A stretch of 56,291 nucleotides of DNA from Pseudomonas sp. BN417 (GCF_029871205.1 NZ_SSOJ01000066.1:1-56291); one strand, 5' to 3'; shown: positions 13,995-23,759, numbered from the stretch's first letter. Notes: a model not told the origin generated them from the sequence alone. A program made the numbers and translations.

Positions 13995-15818
13995 TCAGAA
14001 ACGGTACTCCCCGCGCTGGATCGCCTGGTAGATCTCCCCATCCAGCGGCCGGAAGCCCTGGTCGCCGGGCAGGCGGGCGAAGAGTGGGGCCCTGACCGCT
14101 TCCGGGTCGTAGGCCTGTTTCTTCAGGTCGGTCTTCTTGTACTTGAAGGTCCCGGTGGTCTCCACTTCCTCCAGCAGGCGCACGAACAGCGGCGCGGCAT
14201 AGGCCGGCAGCTCGCGGTCCAGGTGAGCGGCCAGGGCCTCCCGGTCCAATTGCGCGCCATTGGCCAGGCGCAGGGCCGCCATGCCACAGCGGCCATTGGT
14301 GCCGGGAATCTCCACGCCGTAGACCACGGCGTCCTCCACCCCTGGGAAGGCCCCCAGGGCGTTCTCGACCTCGGTGGTCGAGACGTTCTCACCCTTCCAG
14401 CGGAAGGTGTCGCCCAGGCGGTCGACGAACTGCGCGTGCTTGCAGCCAATGCTGCGCATCAGGTCGCCGGTGTTGAACCAGGCATCGCCTTTCTTGAACA
14501 CGTCGCGGAGGATCACCGCCTCGCTCTTGGCCGGGTCGGTATAGCCGTCGAAGGGCCACTTGGGGCTGATCTCGCTGATCAGCAGTCCCGGTTCGCCCGT
14601 GGCCACTTCCTCGAGGAAGCCGCGGTGGTCGCGCAAGGGACAGTCGTTCTCCAGGTCGTAGCGGACCATGGCGAAGGTGGCGGGGGAGAAGCCCACGGTA
14701 TTGTCGAAATTGAACACATTGGTGAATCCGATATTGCCTTCGCTGGAGGCATAGAACTCCATCACCCGCTCGATGCCGAAGCGCTCCTTGAACTCCGTCC
14801 AGATCGATGGGCGCAGGCCGTTGCCGATCATGCAGGTCAGGCTGTTGCCCTGCTCCTCGGGGCAGGGCGTCTGGTTCAGCAGGTAGCGGCAGAGTTCGCC
14901 GATGTAGCCGAAGCAGGTGGCCTGGTAGTGCGCCACGTCCTTCCAGAAGTTGCTGGCGGAGAACTTGCGGCGCAGGGCGATGGCGGCGCCGCCGGCCAGC
15001 ACCGAGGCCCAGCTCACGGTCACCGCGTTGTTGTGGTAGCAGGGCAGGGTCAGATAGAAGACGTCACGCTCGGTGAGCGATAGGCCCGAGTGGCCGAAAC
15101 CGCCATAGGCCTTGATCCATTTGCCGTGGCTGAGGATGGAGGCCTTGGGCAGGCCGGTGGTGCCCGAGGTGTAGATGTAGAAGCAGGCATCCTTGAGGCG
15201 CACCCGTCCGGTTTCCACCGGGTTGCTTTCCGGCTGCCCCAGGGCGAGGCGCATCAGGTTCCGCCAGCCCGGCGGGGCTTCAGCGGGGTCGGCCAGGCTG
15301 TCGCCGTCGGCGACCCAGTAACAGTGGCGGGCATCCTCCAGCTCGCAACGGACTTCCTCGAAGGCTTCACACAGCTCCTCGCCGACGACGAAATGACGGG
15401 CCTTGACCAGGTTCAGGCTATGGCTCAGCACCTTGCCGCGCTGGGTGGTGTTTACCAGGGCGGCGATGGCCCCGAGCTTGGCCAGGGCGCCCAGCGCCGC
15501 CAGCACTTCGATGCGGTTTTCCAGCATCACCGCTACCACGCTGCCATGGCTTACGCCTTCGGCCTTCAGGGCGTGGGCCAGGCGGTTGCTCCAGGCATTG
15601 AACTCCGCGTAGCCAAGTCGGCGCTGCTCATCGATCACCGCCGGACGCTGCGGGTACAGGCGTGCCGCCCGCTCCAGGGCCCAGCCCAGGGATAGCGCCT
15701 TCTCGCGGTTGCGGATTCCGGTGTAGTAGAGGCCCAGCAGCATTCGCGGCAGGCGCGGCAGGTTGCTCGGCAGGCGGGCGATGAAACGCAGCGGGGAGAT
15801 CAGTTCTGCTTGGCTCAT
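13995..15818 (-). CDS. atuH: AtuH-like long-chain acyl-CoA synthetase
   Basis: 607 residues of the AMP-forming acyl-CoA synthetase family, FATP/very-long-chain branch. The P-loop-like motif YTSGTTGLPKAS lies near residues 213-226, and FNTGDLMRSIG and DTFRWKGENVSTTEVENA give the later adenylation motifs. It would activate citronellic/geranic acid or related branched acids to CoA esters using ATP. It is the last gene of the minus-strand atu cluster, as atuH is in P. aeruginosa. A 267-bp gap with a large inverted repeat separates it from atuG, so it may be expressed at a lower level. Confidence 0.85.
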   Translation of the reverse strand: MSQAELISPLRFIARLPSNLPRLPRMLLGLYYTGIRNREKALSLGWALERAARLYPQRPAVIDEQRRLGYAEFNAWSNRLAHALKAEGVSHGSVVAVMLENRIEVLAALGALAKLGAIAALVNTTQRGKVLSHSLNLVKARHFVVGEELCEAFEEVRCELEDARHCYWVADGDSLADPAEAPPGWRNLMRLALGQPESNPVETGRVRLKDACFYIYTSGTTGLPKASILSHGKWIKAYGGFGHSGLSLTERDVFYLTLPCYHNNAVTVSWASVLAGGAAIALRRKFSASNFWKDVAHYQATCFGYIGELCRYLLNQTPCPEEQGNSLTCMIGNGLRPSIWTEFKERFGIERVMEFYASSEGNIGFTNVFNFDNTVGFSPATFAMVRYDLENDCPLRDHRGFLEEVATGEPGLLISEISPKWPFDGYTDPAKSEAVILRDVFKKGDAWFNTGDLMRSIGCKHAQFVDRLGDTFRWKGENVSTTEVENALGAFPGVEDAVVYGVEIPGTNGRCGMAALRLANGAQLDREALAAHLDRELPAYAAPLFVRLLEEVETTGTFKYKKTDLKKQAYDPEAVRAPLFARLPGDQGFRPLDGEIYQAIQRGEYRF

Positions 15819-15955
15819 GGTTCTCGCGTGTTGTCGTTGTTGTACGCAGGCATGGCCTCACTCTAGGACGGGGCGCAGGGCCCCGCCATGACCCTGGCGC
15901 GTTGGTGGCCGGGCAGATGGGCAAATGCAGGGAAGCACGGACTGCTGTCGATCTT

Positions 15956-16053
15956 TTGTGGGGGCGAATTCATTCGCTGAGCAGTCCGCAGGACTGCCCG
16001 AGGACCCATTGGGGCTGCTGCGCAGCCCATAGCGAATGAATTCGCCCCCACAA
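15956..16053. repeat. Large inverted repeat (GCGAATGAATTCGC family)
   Basis: Perfect 23-bp arms (15956-15978 and 16031-16053) enclose a 52-bp centre with its own small dyads. The arm core GCGAATGAATTCGC is itself palindromic and recurs at 13959-13972 and 16962-16975. It could form a strong hairpin between atuG and atuH. Confidence 0.85.
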
Positions 16054-16085
16054 GGAAGAGCAGGGGCGGAGTGTCCGGCCCAGCC

Positions 16086-16910
16086 TCAGTCCAGGAACAG
16101 GTCCGGCACCAGCGAACCGCCAGCCGGGTCGAAGCGGTACTGCTCGAACTCGATCTGGCCCTGTTCGCGCAGCAACTCTTCGTCGATCAGCAGGCGGCCG
16201 GTGATGCTGCGGCCTTCGCTCGCGAGGATGGCGTGGGCCGCGTCGGCCATGATGGCCGGGGTGCGGGCGCGCTTGAAGGCCTCGCGACTGCCCAGCTCGA
16301 ACTCGATGGCGGCGGTGGCGATCATGGTCTGCGGCCACAGCGAGTTGACGCTGATGCCGTACTTCTTGAACTCCTCGCTCATGCCGAGGGTGAGCATGCT
16401 CATGCCGTACTTGGTGACGGTGTAGGGGCCGTGCTGGGCGAACCATTTCGGCGCCAGGTTGAGCGGCGGCGACAGGTTGAGGATATGGCCGCCGGCGCTT
16501 TCCTTGAGGTAGGGCAGGGCGGCCTGGCTGCAGACCATCACCGCGCGGGTGTTGATCTGGTACATCAGGTCGAAGCGTTTGGGCTCCAGGTGCTCGACGC
16601 CGGTGAGGCGGATGGCGCCGGCGTTATTGACCAAGGCGTCGATGCCGCCGAAATGCGCAGCGGCCTTGGCCATGGCCTCACGCACCGCGTTCTCGTCGCG
16701 CACATCCAGCTGCAGGGCCAGGGCCTTGCCGCCGGCCGCTTGGACTTCCTCCGCCACGCTGAAGATGGTGCCGGGGAGTTTGGGATGCGGCTCGGCGCTC
16801 TTGGCGGCGATGACGATGTTGGCGCCATCTGCGGCGGCGCGCAGGGCGATCTCGCGGCCGATGCCGCGGCTGGCACCGGTGATGAACAGGGTTTTGCCGG
16901 ACAGTGACAT
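16086..16910 (-). CDS. atuG: AtuG-like short-chain dehydrogenase (HSDL2 type)
   Basis: 274 residues. The cofactor motif TGASRGIG is at 11-18, NNAG near 95-98, and the catalytic Tyr163-x3-Lys167 (YTVTK) is intact. The pattern KSAEPHPKLPGTI near the start is typical of the HSDL2-like branch of SDRs. In the atu pathway it is thought to act on a hydroxyacyl or alcohol intermediate; its exact step is not established. AGGAG precedes the ATG. It follows atuF by 90 bp. Confidence 0.85.
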   Translation of the reverse strand: MSLSGKTLFITGASRGIGREIALRAAADGANIVIAAKSAEPHPKLPGTIFSVAEEVQAAGGKALALQLDVRDENAVREAMAKAAAHFGGIDALVNNAGAIRLTGVEHLEPKRFDLMYQINTRAVMVCSQAALPYLKESAGGHILNLSPPLNLAPKWFAQHGPYTVTKYGMSMLTLGMSEEFKKYGISVNSLWPQTMIATAAIEFELGSREAFKRARTPAIMADAAHAILASEGRSITGRLLIDEELLREQGQIEFEQYRFDPAGGSLVPDLFLD

Positions 16911-17000
16911 ACGCGTTCTCCTGATTGTTGTTGTTCCTGGGGGCCGCCAAACGGCCCTTTCGCGAATGAATTCGCTTCCACGGGGAAGCGGCGGGTAGCG

Positions 17001-18983
17001 TCAGGCTTCTTCCACCTCCACCAGCAGCTGGCGGCTCTTCACCTGGTCGCCGCGGGTGACCTGGACGCGACGGATCACGCCGTCCACGCCGGCCTTCAGT
17101 GGGTGCTCCATCTTCATGGCTTCCAGCACCACCAGCAGCTGGCCCTTGCCGACCCGCTCGCCTTCGCTCACCAGCACCTCGACTATCGCGCCGTCCATGG
17201 GCGCCTTTACCGTGCCCGAACCCGCGGAGCCCTGGCCGCCAGCCGGCTCGTGGGTGACGTCCTGCAGCTCCAGGTTGCCGTTCTGCCCGAACAGCCAGAG
17301 CTGTTGTGCCTGTTGATGGTAGGCGACGCGGCGACGGATGCCGTCCAGCTCCACCACCGCCCAGCGGCCGTCGGCGCGCAGCAGACGGATGGCGATTTCC
17401 GTTTCAGCGACCCGGGCCAGCAGGCGCGGCTGCTGGCCGGCGTCGTGTACGGCCAGTTCCACCCCGTGCTTCTGCTCGCCCTGGCGCAGCACCAGGCGCC
17501 AGGGCGCGTTGCCGGCGCTGCGCCAGCCGGCCAGCCCGCCCTGGTGGGCGTTGGCACTGGCCGAAACCTGGTAGAGCAGCGTGGCGGCGATGGCCAGCTC
17601 GGCCGGCGAGATCGGTTGGGGGCTCAGGCTGGCATCGCTGCCGAATTGTTCGCCGATAAAGGCCGTGGTGGCGTCCCCGGCGGCGAAATGCGGGTGCCTG
17701 AGCAGGTTGGCGAGGAAGCGCTGGTTACCCTTGACCCCCAGCAGCACGCAGTCCTCCACCGCCCGCGCCAGCTTGCGCCGGGCTTCGTCGCGGGTGGCGC
17801 CCCAGGCGATGACCTTGGCCAGCATGGGGTCGTAGAAGGGCGTGACCGCCTGGCCTTCCGCCAGACCGTGGTCGATGCGGATCCCATCCAGCTCCACCGG
17901 CTCCCAACGCAGCACCTGGCCGGTCTGGGGCAGGAAACCGGCGGCCGGGTCCTCGGCATAGAGACGCACTTCCATGGCGTGGCCATTCAGCTTGATTTCG
18001 TCTTGCTCGAGCGGCAGCGGCAGGCCCTCGGCCACCTGGATCTGCCAGGCCACCAGGTCCTGGCCGGTGACCAGTTCGGTCACCGGGTGCTCCACCTGCA
18101 GACGGGTGTTCATTTCCAGGAAGTAGAAGGCGCCGCTGGCGTCCAGCAGGAATTCCACCGTGCCGGCGCCAACGTAGTGGACGGTGCGCGCAGCCTTCAC
18201 CGCCGCCTCGCCCATGGCCTGGCGCAGCTCGGGCGTCATCACCGGGCAGGGCGCTTCTTCGATCACCTTCTGGTGGCGGCGCTGCACCGAGCAGTCGCGC
18301 TCACCCAGATAGACCAGGTTGCCCAATTGATCGCCGAACACCTGGATTTCCACGTGGCGCGGCGCGATCACGGCCTTTTCCAGGATCAGCTCGGCGCTGC
18401 CGAAGGCGTTCAGTGCTTCGGAGCGGGCGGTGCGCAGTTGCGCCAGCAGTTGGTCGGGCTCCTCGACCAGGCGCATGCCGCGCCCGCCGCCGCCGGCACT
18501 GGCCTTGATCATCAACGGGTAGCCGATGCGCTGGGCTTCGCGCGCCAGAGTGGCGTCGTCCTGTTCGGCGCCTTCATAGCCCGGAATGCAGGGCACGCCG
18601 GCCTCCAGCATGGCCAGCTTGGACAGGCGCTTGCTGCCCATCAGGTGGATGGCTTCGACGGTCGGGCCGATGAAGGTGATGGCGGCCGCTTCGCAGGCGC
18701 GGGCGAAGTCGGCGTTTTCGGAGAGGAAACCGTAGCCGGGGTGGATGGCGTCGGCGCAGGTTTTGCGAGCGGCGTCGATGATGGCGTCGATCGACAGGTA
18801 GGACTGGGCGACCGGGGCCGGGCCGATGCAAACCGCCTCGTCCGCCAGCTGCACGTGGAGCGCATCGGAGTCGGCCTCGCTGTAGACCGCGACCGTGCGG
18901 TAGCCAAGCGCCTGGGCGGTGCGCATCACCCGGCAGGCGATCTCGCCACGGTTGGCGATCAGGATCTTGTTGAATGCGGGCAT
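17001..18983 (-). CDS. atuF: Geranyl-CoA carboxylase biotin-containing alpha subunit
   Basis: 660 residues in the order biotin carboxylase (ILIANRGEIACR at the N-terminus, ATP-grasp GGGGRGM near 164, EMNTRLQVEHPVTE) and a C-terminal biotinyl domain with EAMKMEH near residue 620. It carboxylates biotin with bicarbonate and ATP and passes CO2 to the AtuC carboxyltransferase, which acts on cis-geranyl-CoA. The methylcrotonyl-CoA subunit LiuD is close in sequence, but the neighbours identify this copy as AtuF. Confidence 0.92.
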   Translation of the reverse strand: MPAFNKILIANRGEIACRVMRTAQALGYRTVAVYSEADSDALHVQLADEAVCIGPAPVAQSYLSIDAIIDAARKTCADAIHPGYGFLSENADFARACEAAAITFIGPTVEAIHLMGSKRLSKLAMLEAGVPCIPGYEGAEQDDATLAREAQRIGYPLMIKASAGGGGRGMRLVEEPDQLLAQLRTARSEALNAFGSAELILEKAVIAPRHVEIQVFGDQLGNLVYLGERDCSVQRRHQKVIEEAPCPVMTPELRQAMGEAAVKAARTVHYVGAGTVEFLLDASGAFYFLEMNTRLQVEHPVTELVTGQDLVAWQIQVAEGLPLPLEQDEIKLNGHAMEVRLYAEDPAAGFLPQTGQVLRWEPVELDGIRIDHGLAEGQAVTPFYDPMLAKVIAWGATRDEARRKLARAVEDCVLLGVKGNQRFLANLLRHPHFAAGDATTAFIGEQFGSDASLSPQPISPAELAIAATLLYQVSASANAHQGGLAGWRSAGNAPWRLVLRQGEQKHGVELAVHDAGQQPRLLARVAETEIAIRLLRADGRWAVVELDGIRRRVAYHQQAQQLWLFGQNGNLELQDVTHEPAGGQGSAGSGTVKAPMDGAIVEVLVSEGERVGKGQLLVVLEAMKMEHPLKAGVDGVIRRVQVTRGDQVKSRQLLVEVEEA

Positions 18984-19005
18984 CGGAATGCTCCTGCTTT
19001 GCGTG

Positions 19006-19051
19006 GCCCGGATGCAATCCGGGGTTGGTCGTTCCCGGATTGCATCCGGGC
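19006..19051. repeat. Palindromic intergenic repeat between atuE and atuF
   Basis: Perfect 15-bp arms 19006-19020 and 19037-19051 (GCCCGGATGCAATCC type) around a 16-bp loop. The family is common in Pseudomonas genomes and may stabilise or attenuate the transcript. Confidence 0.85.
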
Positions 19052-19073
19052 TACTTCCGTTTCTGTGTGGGTG

Positions 19074-19868
19074 CTACTCGGCCCAGCTCGGCTTGCGCTT
19101 CTGTACGAAGGCCAGGGTGCCCTCGGCGCCTTCGGCCCCCGTGACGGCCAGGGCGAATTGCTCTGCCGCGCTGTCCAGCAGCGGGCCCAGGGGTTCGCTT
19201 TCGGTGGCCAGCAGCAGGGCCTTGGTCCGGGCATTGGCGCCGGGGGCGCAGCGGCGGATCTGCTCCAGGCTGTCGACCAGGCGCTGTTCCAGGGTGGCGC
19301 TTTCGGTCTCGGCGAAGTGCACCAGGCCCAGGCGCAGGGCCTCCAGCCCGTCGAAGCGGGCGGCGGTGAGGGCCAGGCGGCGGGCCTGGGTCAGGCCGAT
19401 GCGCTTGACCACGAAGGGCGCGATCTGCGCCGGCAGGATGCCGAGGCTGGTTTCCGGCAGGCCGAACTGGGCGCCTTGCAGGGCGATGGCGAGATCCGAG
19501 ACGCAGGCCAGGCCGAGGCCGCCGCCGAGCACCGCGCCTTCCAGCACGGCGATCAGCACCTGGGGCTGAGCCTGGGCTTGTTCCAGCAGGCTGCCGAAGG
19601 CCCGGTTCAGCCGCTGGTAGGCCTCGCCGCCGGTGGCACGTGCACTGGCCATGTCCTTGATGTCGCCACCGGCGCAGAAATGCCCGCCGGCACCCCGCAG
19701 CACCAGGGCGCGCACGCTCGCGTCATCGCGCACGGCGGCCAGCACCGCGCGCAGCTCCTCGACCATGGCCAGGCTCATGGCATTGCGGCTGTCCGGTCGG
19801 TTGAGGGTGATGTACAGCACGCCGCCGGCCTGTTCCAGCAGCAGGGTTTCAGTCTTCGGTAATTCCAT
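19074..19868 (-). CDS. atuE: Isohexenylglutaconyl-CoA hydratase
   Basis: 264 residues of the enoyl-CoA hydratase/crotonase family. The oxyanion-hole motif GHFCAGGDI is near residue 61 and GGGLGLACVSD near 107. The ATG at 19868 begins a canonical crotonase start (LLLEQAGGVLYITLNRPDSRNAM); a longer frame running through the intercistronic repeat is not used. It hydrates the product of geranyl-CoA carboxylase. Its place between atuD and atuF matches the known operon. Confidence 0.9.
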   Translation of the reverse strand: MELPKTETLLLEQAGGVLYITLNRPDSRNAMSLAMVEELRAVLAAVRDDASVRALVLRGAGGHFCAGGDIKDMASARATGGEAYQRLNRAFGSLLEQAQAQPQVLIAVLEGAVLGGGLGLACVSDLAIALQGAQFGLPETSLGILPAQIAPFVVKRIGLTQARRLALTAARFDGLEALRLGLVHFAETESATLEQRLVDSLEQIRRCAPGANARTKALLLATESEPLGPLLDSAAEQFALAVTGAEGAEGTLAFVQKRKPSWAE

Positions 19869-19891
19869 GGTCGGTGTCCCGGCAGCGTGGT

Positions 19892-19970
19892 CGTAGGATG
19901 GGTGGAGCGGAGCGATACCCATCATTCGAGGCGATGGGTATCGGCGCTGCGCACCTCCACCCATCCTACG
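19892..19970. repeat. Palindromic intergenic repeat between atuD and atuE
   Basis: Arms 19892-19906 and 19956-19970 (CGTAGGATGGGTGGA and its inverse) with an inner GATACCCATC/GATGGGTATC dyad. This is a different repeat family from the one in the atuE-atuF gap. Confidence 0.85.
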
Positions 19971-19975
19971 GATCT

Positions 19976-21136
19976 TCAGCCTTTCTTCTTCCCGGGCAGG
20001 ATGCCCATCAGCTTGCAGATGATGCCCAGCATGATCTCGTCGGCGCCGCCGCCGATGGAGACCAGGCGGGTGTCGCGGTAGGCGCGGGAGACGTGGTTGT
20101 CCCACATGAAACCCATGCCGCCCCAGTACTGCAGGCAGGCGTCGGTGACCTCGCGGCCGAGGCGTCCGGCCTTGAGCTTGGCCATGGAGGCGAGGCGGGT
20201 GACGTCCTTGCCGCTCACGTAGAGTTCCACGGCCTGGTAGACCAGGGCGCGCAGGGCTTCGATTTCGGTCATCAGCTCGGCCAGGCGGAAGTGGATCACC
20301 TGGTTGTCGATCAGCGCGTTGCCGAAGGTCTTGCGTTCCTTGCAGTAGTCGATGGTGACGTCCACGCAGTGCTCCAGGCCCTTGATCATGTTGGCCGCGC
20401 CGAACATGCGTTCTTCCTGGAACTGCAGCATCTGCATCATGAAGCCGGCACCCTCGTGGCCGATGCGGTAGCGCTGCGGCACGCGGACGTTGTCGAAGAA
20501 CACCTGGGCGGTCTCGGAGCTGCGCATGCCGAGCTTGTCCAGGTGGGCGCTCAACGTGATGCCGGGCGTGTTCATCGGCACCATGATCAGCGACTTGTTG
20601 ACGTGGGGCTTGTCGTCCGAGGTGTTGGCCAGCAGGCAGATGAAGTCGGCGGAGGGCGAGTTGGTGATCCACATCTTGCTGCCGTTGATCACATAGTCGT
20701 CGCCGTCCTTGCGGGCGGTGGTCTTCATCCCGGCCACGTCGGAGCCGGCGCCCACTTCCGAGACGCCGATGCAGCCGACCATCTCGCCGGCGATGGCCGG
20801 GCGGAGGAACTCCTCGCGCAGCTCATCGGAGCCGAAGCGCGCCAAGGCCGGGGTGCACATGTCGGTCTGCACGCCGATGGCCATGGGGATGCCGCCGCAG
20901 TGGATGGTGCCGAACTCTTCGGCGGCGACTATCGAGTAGCTGTAGTCCAGGCCCATGCCGCCGAACTTCTCCGGCTTGGAGATTCCCAGCAGGCCGAGTT
21001 CGCCGGCCTTCCTGAATATATCGTGGATGGGGAAGCGGCCTTCCTTTTCCCACTGGTCGACATGGGGGTTGATTTCCCTGTCGACGAAATTGCGCACCGT
21101 GCGGCGGAGTTCTTCGTGTTCCTGGGTGAAGATCAT
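19976..21136 (-). CDS. atuD: Citronellyl-CoA dehydrogenase
   Basis: 386 residues of the acyl-CoA dehydrogenase family, normal length. The blocks CIGVSEVGAGSDVAGMKTTA and GSKMWITN for FAD and substrate binding are present, as is the C-terminal QYWGGMGFMWDN. The ATG at 21136 has AGGAG 10 bases upstream; a longer frame would start in the preceding repeat. It oxidises citronellyl-CoA to geranyl-CoA with FAD, handing electrons to ETF. Confidence 0.9.
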   Translation of the reverse strand: MIFTQEHEELRRTVRNFVDREINPHVDQWEKEGRFPIHDIFRKAGELGLLGISKPEKFGGMGLDYSYSIVAAEEFGTIHCGGIPMAIGVQTDMCTPALARFGSDELREEFLRPAIAGEMVGCIGVSEVGAGSDVAGMKTTARKDGDDYVINGSKMWITNSPSADFICLLANTSDDKPHVNKSLIMVPMNTPGITLSAHLDKLGMRSSETAQVFFDNVRVPQRYRIGHEGAGFMMQMLQFQEERMFGAANMIKGLEHCVDVTIDYCKERKTFGNALIDNQVIHFRLAELMTEIEALRALVYQAVELYVSGKDVTRLASMAKLKAGRLGREVTDACLQYWGGMGFMWDNHVSRAYRDTRLVSIGGGADEIMLGIICKLMGILPGKKKG

Positions 21137-21206
21137 TGTTGTTGTTCTCCTGATCGGATCGAACGGGGTCCTGTTGGGCTTCGCTTCGCTCTGCGCCAAC
21201 CTACGG

Positions 21207-22823
21207 TCAAAAACGGGCGACGCCGAAGCTGTTGGCCTTGAGCGGACGCAGCTCCGCTTCCGCGCAGATATCCAGCAGATAGCCCAGCAGCCGGCGGCTG
21301 TCACGGGGGTCGATCAGGCCGTCGTCCCAGAGGCTCGCGGTGCCGTAGAGCGCGGTGGACTGACTGTCGAGCTTCTGCGCGGTCACCTGTTCGAGCATGT
21401 CGAGCATCTTCAGGTCGGGCTCCTTGCCCTCCTTGGCGTGCTTCTCCTCGGTGACGATACGCAGCACCTTGCCGGCCTGGGCGCCGCCCATTACCGCGGT
21501 GCGGCTGTTGGGCCAGGCGAAGATGAAGCGCGGGTCCAGGCCGCGGCCACACATGGCGTAGTTGCCGGCGCCGTAGGAGCCGCCAACCACGAACGTGAGC
21601 TTGGGCACGCGGGCGTTGGCCACTGCCTGGATCATCTTCGAGCCGTGCTTGATCACGCCCAGTTGTTCGGACTCGGTGCCGACCATGAAGCCGGTGGTGT
21701 TGTGCAGGAACAGCAGCGGCACATTGGCCTGTTCGCATAACTGGATAAACTGCGCCGCCTTGGCCGCGCCCTGGGGCGTGATGGGGCCGTTGTTGCCGAT
21801 CAGGCCGCAGGGGCGGCCTTCTATACGCAAGTGGCCGCAGACGGTCTGGCTGTCGAACTCGTTCTTGAAGTCGAGGAATTCCGAGCCGTCGGCGATGCGG
21901 GCAATGATCTCGCGCACGTCGTAGGGCTTCTTCGGGTCCGCCGGGACCACGCCCAGTAGTTCCTCGGTGCTGTACAGCGGCTCACACCATTCGCGTTTCG
22001 TGCTGGCGGGCAGCTGTGCGTTCCAGGGCAGCATGGCGAGGATGTCGCGCGCCAGGCGCAGTCCGTCGGCGTCGTTCTCGGCCAGGTATTCGGCGGTGCC
22101 GGCCACCTGGGCGTGCATCTCGGCGCCACCCAGTGCCTCATCCGTGGCCACTTCGCCGGTGGCGGCCTTGAGCAATGGGGGACCTGCGAGGAACATCTTG
22201 GCCTTGCCGCGCACCACGATCACGTAGTCGGACAGGCCCGGCTGGTATGCCCCGCCGGCGGTGCTGGAGCCGTGCACCACGGTGATCTGCGGCAGGCCCA
22301 TGGCGGACATCCGCGCCTGGTTGGCGAAACCGCGCGCACCCTCGACGAAGATTTCCGCCGCGTAGTTGAGGTTGGCGCCGCCGCTTTCGGTCAGGGCCAC
22401 CAGGGGCAGCTTGTTCTCCACGGCGATCTGCTGCAGTCGCAGGGTCTTCTTCAACCCGGTGGGGGAGATGGTGCCGCCCTTGATGGCACTGTTGCTGGCA
22501 CTGACCAGGCAGCGGATGCCGGCGATATAGCCGATGCCGGCGATGATGCCGCCGCCGGCCTGGGTTCCATCCTTGTCGTCGTGCAGCTTGTAGCCGGCCA
22601 GGGAGCAGAGTTCGAGGAAGGGGCTACCCGGGTCCAGCAGCAGGTTCAGGCGCTCGCGGGGCAGCAGCTGGCCGCGCTTGTCGAATTTCGGCTTGGCCTC
22701 GGCAGCCTTGTCCAGCACCTTCTGCTCGATCTGGCGGAAGCTGGCCACGGCGGCGAGCATGGCCTCGCGGTTGTTCGCGAAGTCCTCGCCCTGGACGTCG
22801 AGTTCGGATTCGATCACGGCCAT
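21207..22823 (-). CDS. atuC: Geranyl-CoA carboxylase beta subunit (carboxyltransferase)
   Basis: 538 residues, full-length carboxyltransferase with N- and C-terminal crotonase-like halves. GGGIIAGIGYIAG, STAGGAYQPGLSDY and GGSYGAGNYAMCGRG are typical of acyl-CoA carboxylase beta subunits. It takes the carboxyl group from the biotin on AtuF. It starts 4 bp after the atuB stop, with AGGAG overlapping that stop, so translation is probably coupled. Confidence 0.92.
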   Translation of the reverse strand: MAVIESELDVQGEDFANNREAMLAAVASFRQIEQKVLDKAAEAKPKFDKRGQLLPRERLNLLLDPGSPFLELCSLAGYKLHDDKDGTQAGGGIIAGIGYIAGIRCLVSASNSAIKGGTISPTGLKKTLRLQQIAVENKLPLVALTESGGANLNYAAEIFVEGARGFANQARMSAMGLPQITVVHGSSTAGGAYQPGLSDYVIVVRGKAKMFLAGPPLLKAATGEVATDEALGGAEMHAQVAGTAEYLAENDADGLRLARDILAMLPWNAQLPASTKREWCEPLYSTEELLGVVPADPKKPYDVREIIARIADGSEFLDFKNEFDSQTVCGHLRIEGRPCGLIGNNGPITPQGAAKAAQFIQLCEQANVPLLFLHNTTGFMVGTESEQLGVIKHGSKMIQAVANARVPKLTFVVGGSYGAGNYAMCGRGLDPRFIFAWPNSRTAVMGGAQAGKVLRIVTEEKHAKEGKEPDLKMLDMLEQVTAQKLDSQSTALYGTASLWDDGLIDPRDSRRLLGYLLDICAEAELRPLKANSFGVARF

Positions 22824-22827
22824 CGCG

Positions 22828-23703
22828 TCACTCCTGGTCCTTCAACACATCGGGCAGGTAGGCCCGGTGGAAACCGTTGTAGGCGCGGCTCTGGCCGGGT
22901 TTTGCCTTGACCAGGGGGAAGGCGCGGCTTCCCTGGCTGGCGGCGCCGTCGATGCGGATGGTGGTGCCGCTGATGAAGGCCGCGCCGGGCGAGAGCAGGA
23001 AGACGATGGCCGCAGCCACTTCCGATTCGCTGCCGATGCGCTTGAGCGGCACGTGCTCGCGCAGGGTGGGGATGATGGCCTTGAAGGCACCTTCATAGGT
23101 GTCCATGCCGCTGGAGGCGATCCACCCGGGGGCCACCGCGTTGACCCGCACCCCGGCGTGGCCCCACTCGACGGCGGCGGTCTTGGTGAAGTTCTCCATG
23201 CCGGCGCGGGCGGCGCCAGAGTGGCCCATGCCGGGCATGCCGCCCCACATGTCGGCGAGCATGTTGACGATGCTGCCGCCGGCCTTGCTCATGGCCTGGT
23301 TGAACACCTCGCGGGCCACCAGGAAGCCGCCTACCAGGTTCGTGCGCACCACGGTCTCGAAACCTTTCTGGCTGATCGAGGCGAGTGGGGCGGGGTACTG
23401 GCCACCGGCGTTGTTGACCAGATGATGGATGGCGCCCCGTTCGGCCAGAACGGCCGAGACCATGGCCTTGACCGCGTCCTCCTCACGGATATCGCAGGCC
23501 TGCCAGCTGGCGCTGCCGCCGTCTTCGACTATCTCGCCGGCGGTCTTCTCCAGCTTCTCCGGCTTGCGCCCCACCAGCACCACGTGGGCGCCCAGGGCCG
23601 CCAGCTCGTGGGCGGTGCATCGACCGATGCCGCTGCCGCCGCCGGTGACCATGATGGTCTGGCCGCTGAACAGGCCGGGCTTGAATACCGAGTCGTAGCT
23701 CAT
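22828..23703 (-). CDS. atuB: AtuB-like SDR of the dienoyl-CoA reductase branch
   Basis: 291 residues. The nucleotide-binding motif TGGGSGIG is at about 20-27 and NNAGG near 97. At the usual catalytic Tyr position the sequence is GHSGAARAG, without YxxxK, as in peroxisomal enoyl/dienoyl-CoA reductase-type SDRs, which work without that Tyr. An alcohol dehydrogenase role proposed for AtuB would therefore need another mechanism (inference). Strong GGAAGGA site before the ATG. Confidence 0.87.
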   Translation of the reverse strand: MSYDSVFKPGLFSGQTIMVTGGGSGIGRCTAHELAALGAHVVLVGRKPEKLEKTAGEIVEDGGSASWQACDIREEDAVKAMVSAVLAERGAIHHLVNNAGGQYPAPLASISQKGFETVVRTNLVGGFLVAREVFNQAMSKAGGSIVNMLADMWGGMPGMGHSGAARAGMENFTKTAAVEWGHAGVRVNAVAPGWIASSGMDTYEGAFKAIIPTLREHVPLKRIGSESEVAAAIVFLLSPGAAFISGTTIRIDGAASQGSRAFPLVKAKPGQSRAYNGFHRAYLPDVLKDQE

Positions 23704-23759
23704 TCTTGTCGTCCTTCCGTCTGTCGCGTCGGGGATGCGTTATCCGCGCCTTGCTCTTT

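Noticed and set aside
17103-19862. 919-codon plus-strand frame over atuE and atuF
   Set aside because: Antisense shadow of two well-supported enzymes with His/Gln/Ala-rich low-information sequence.
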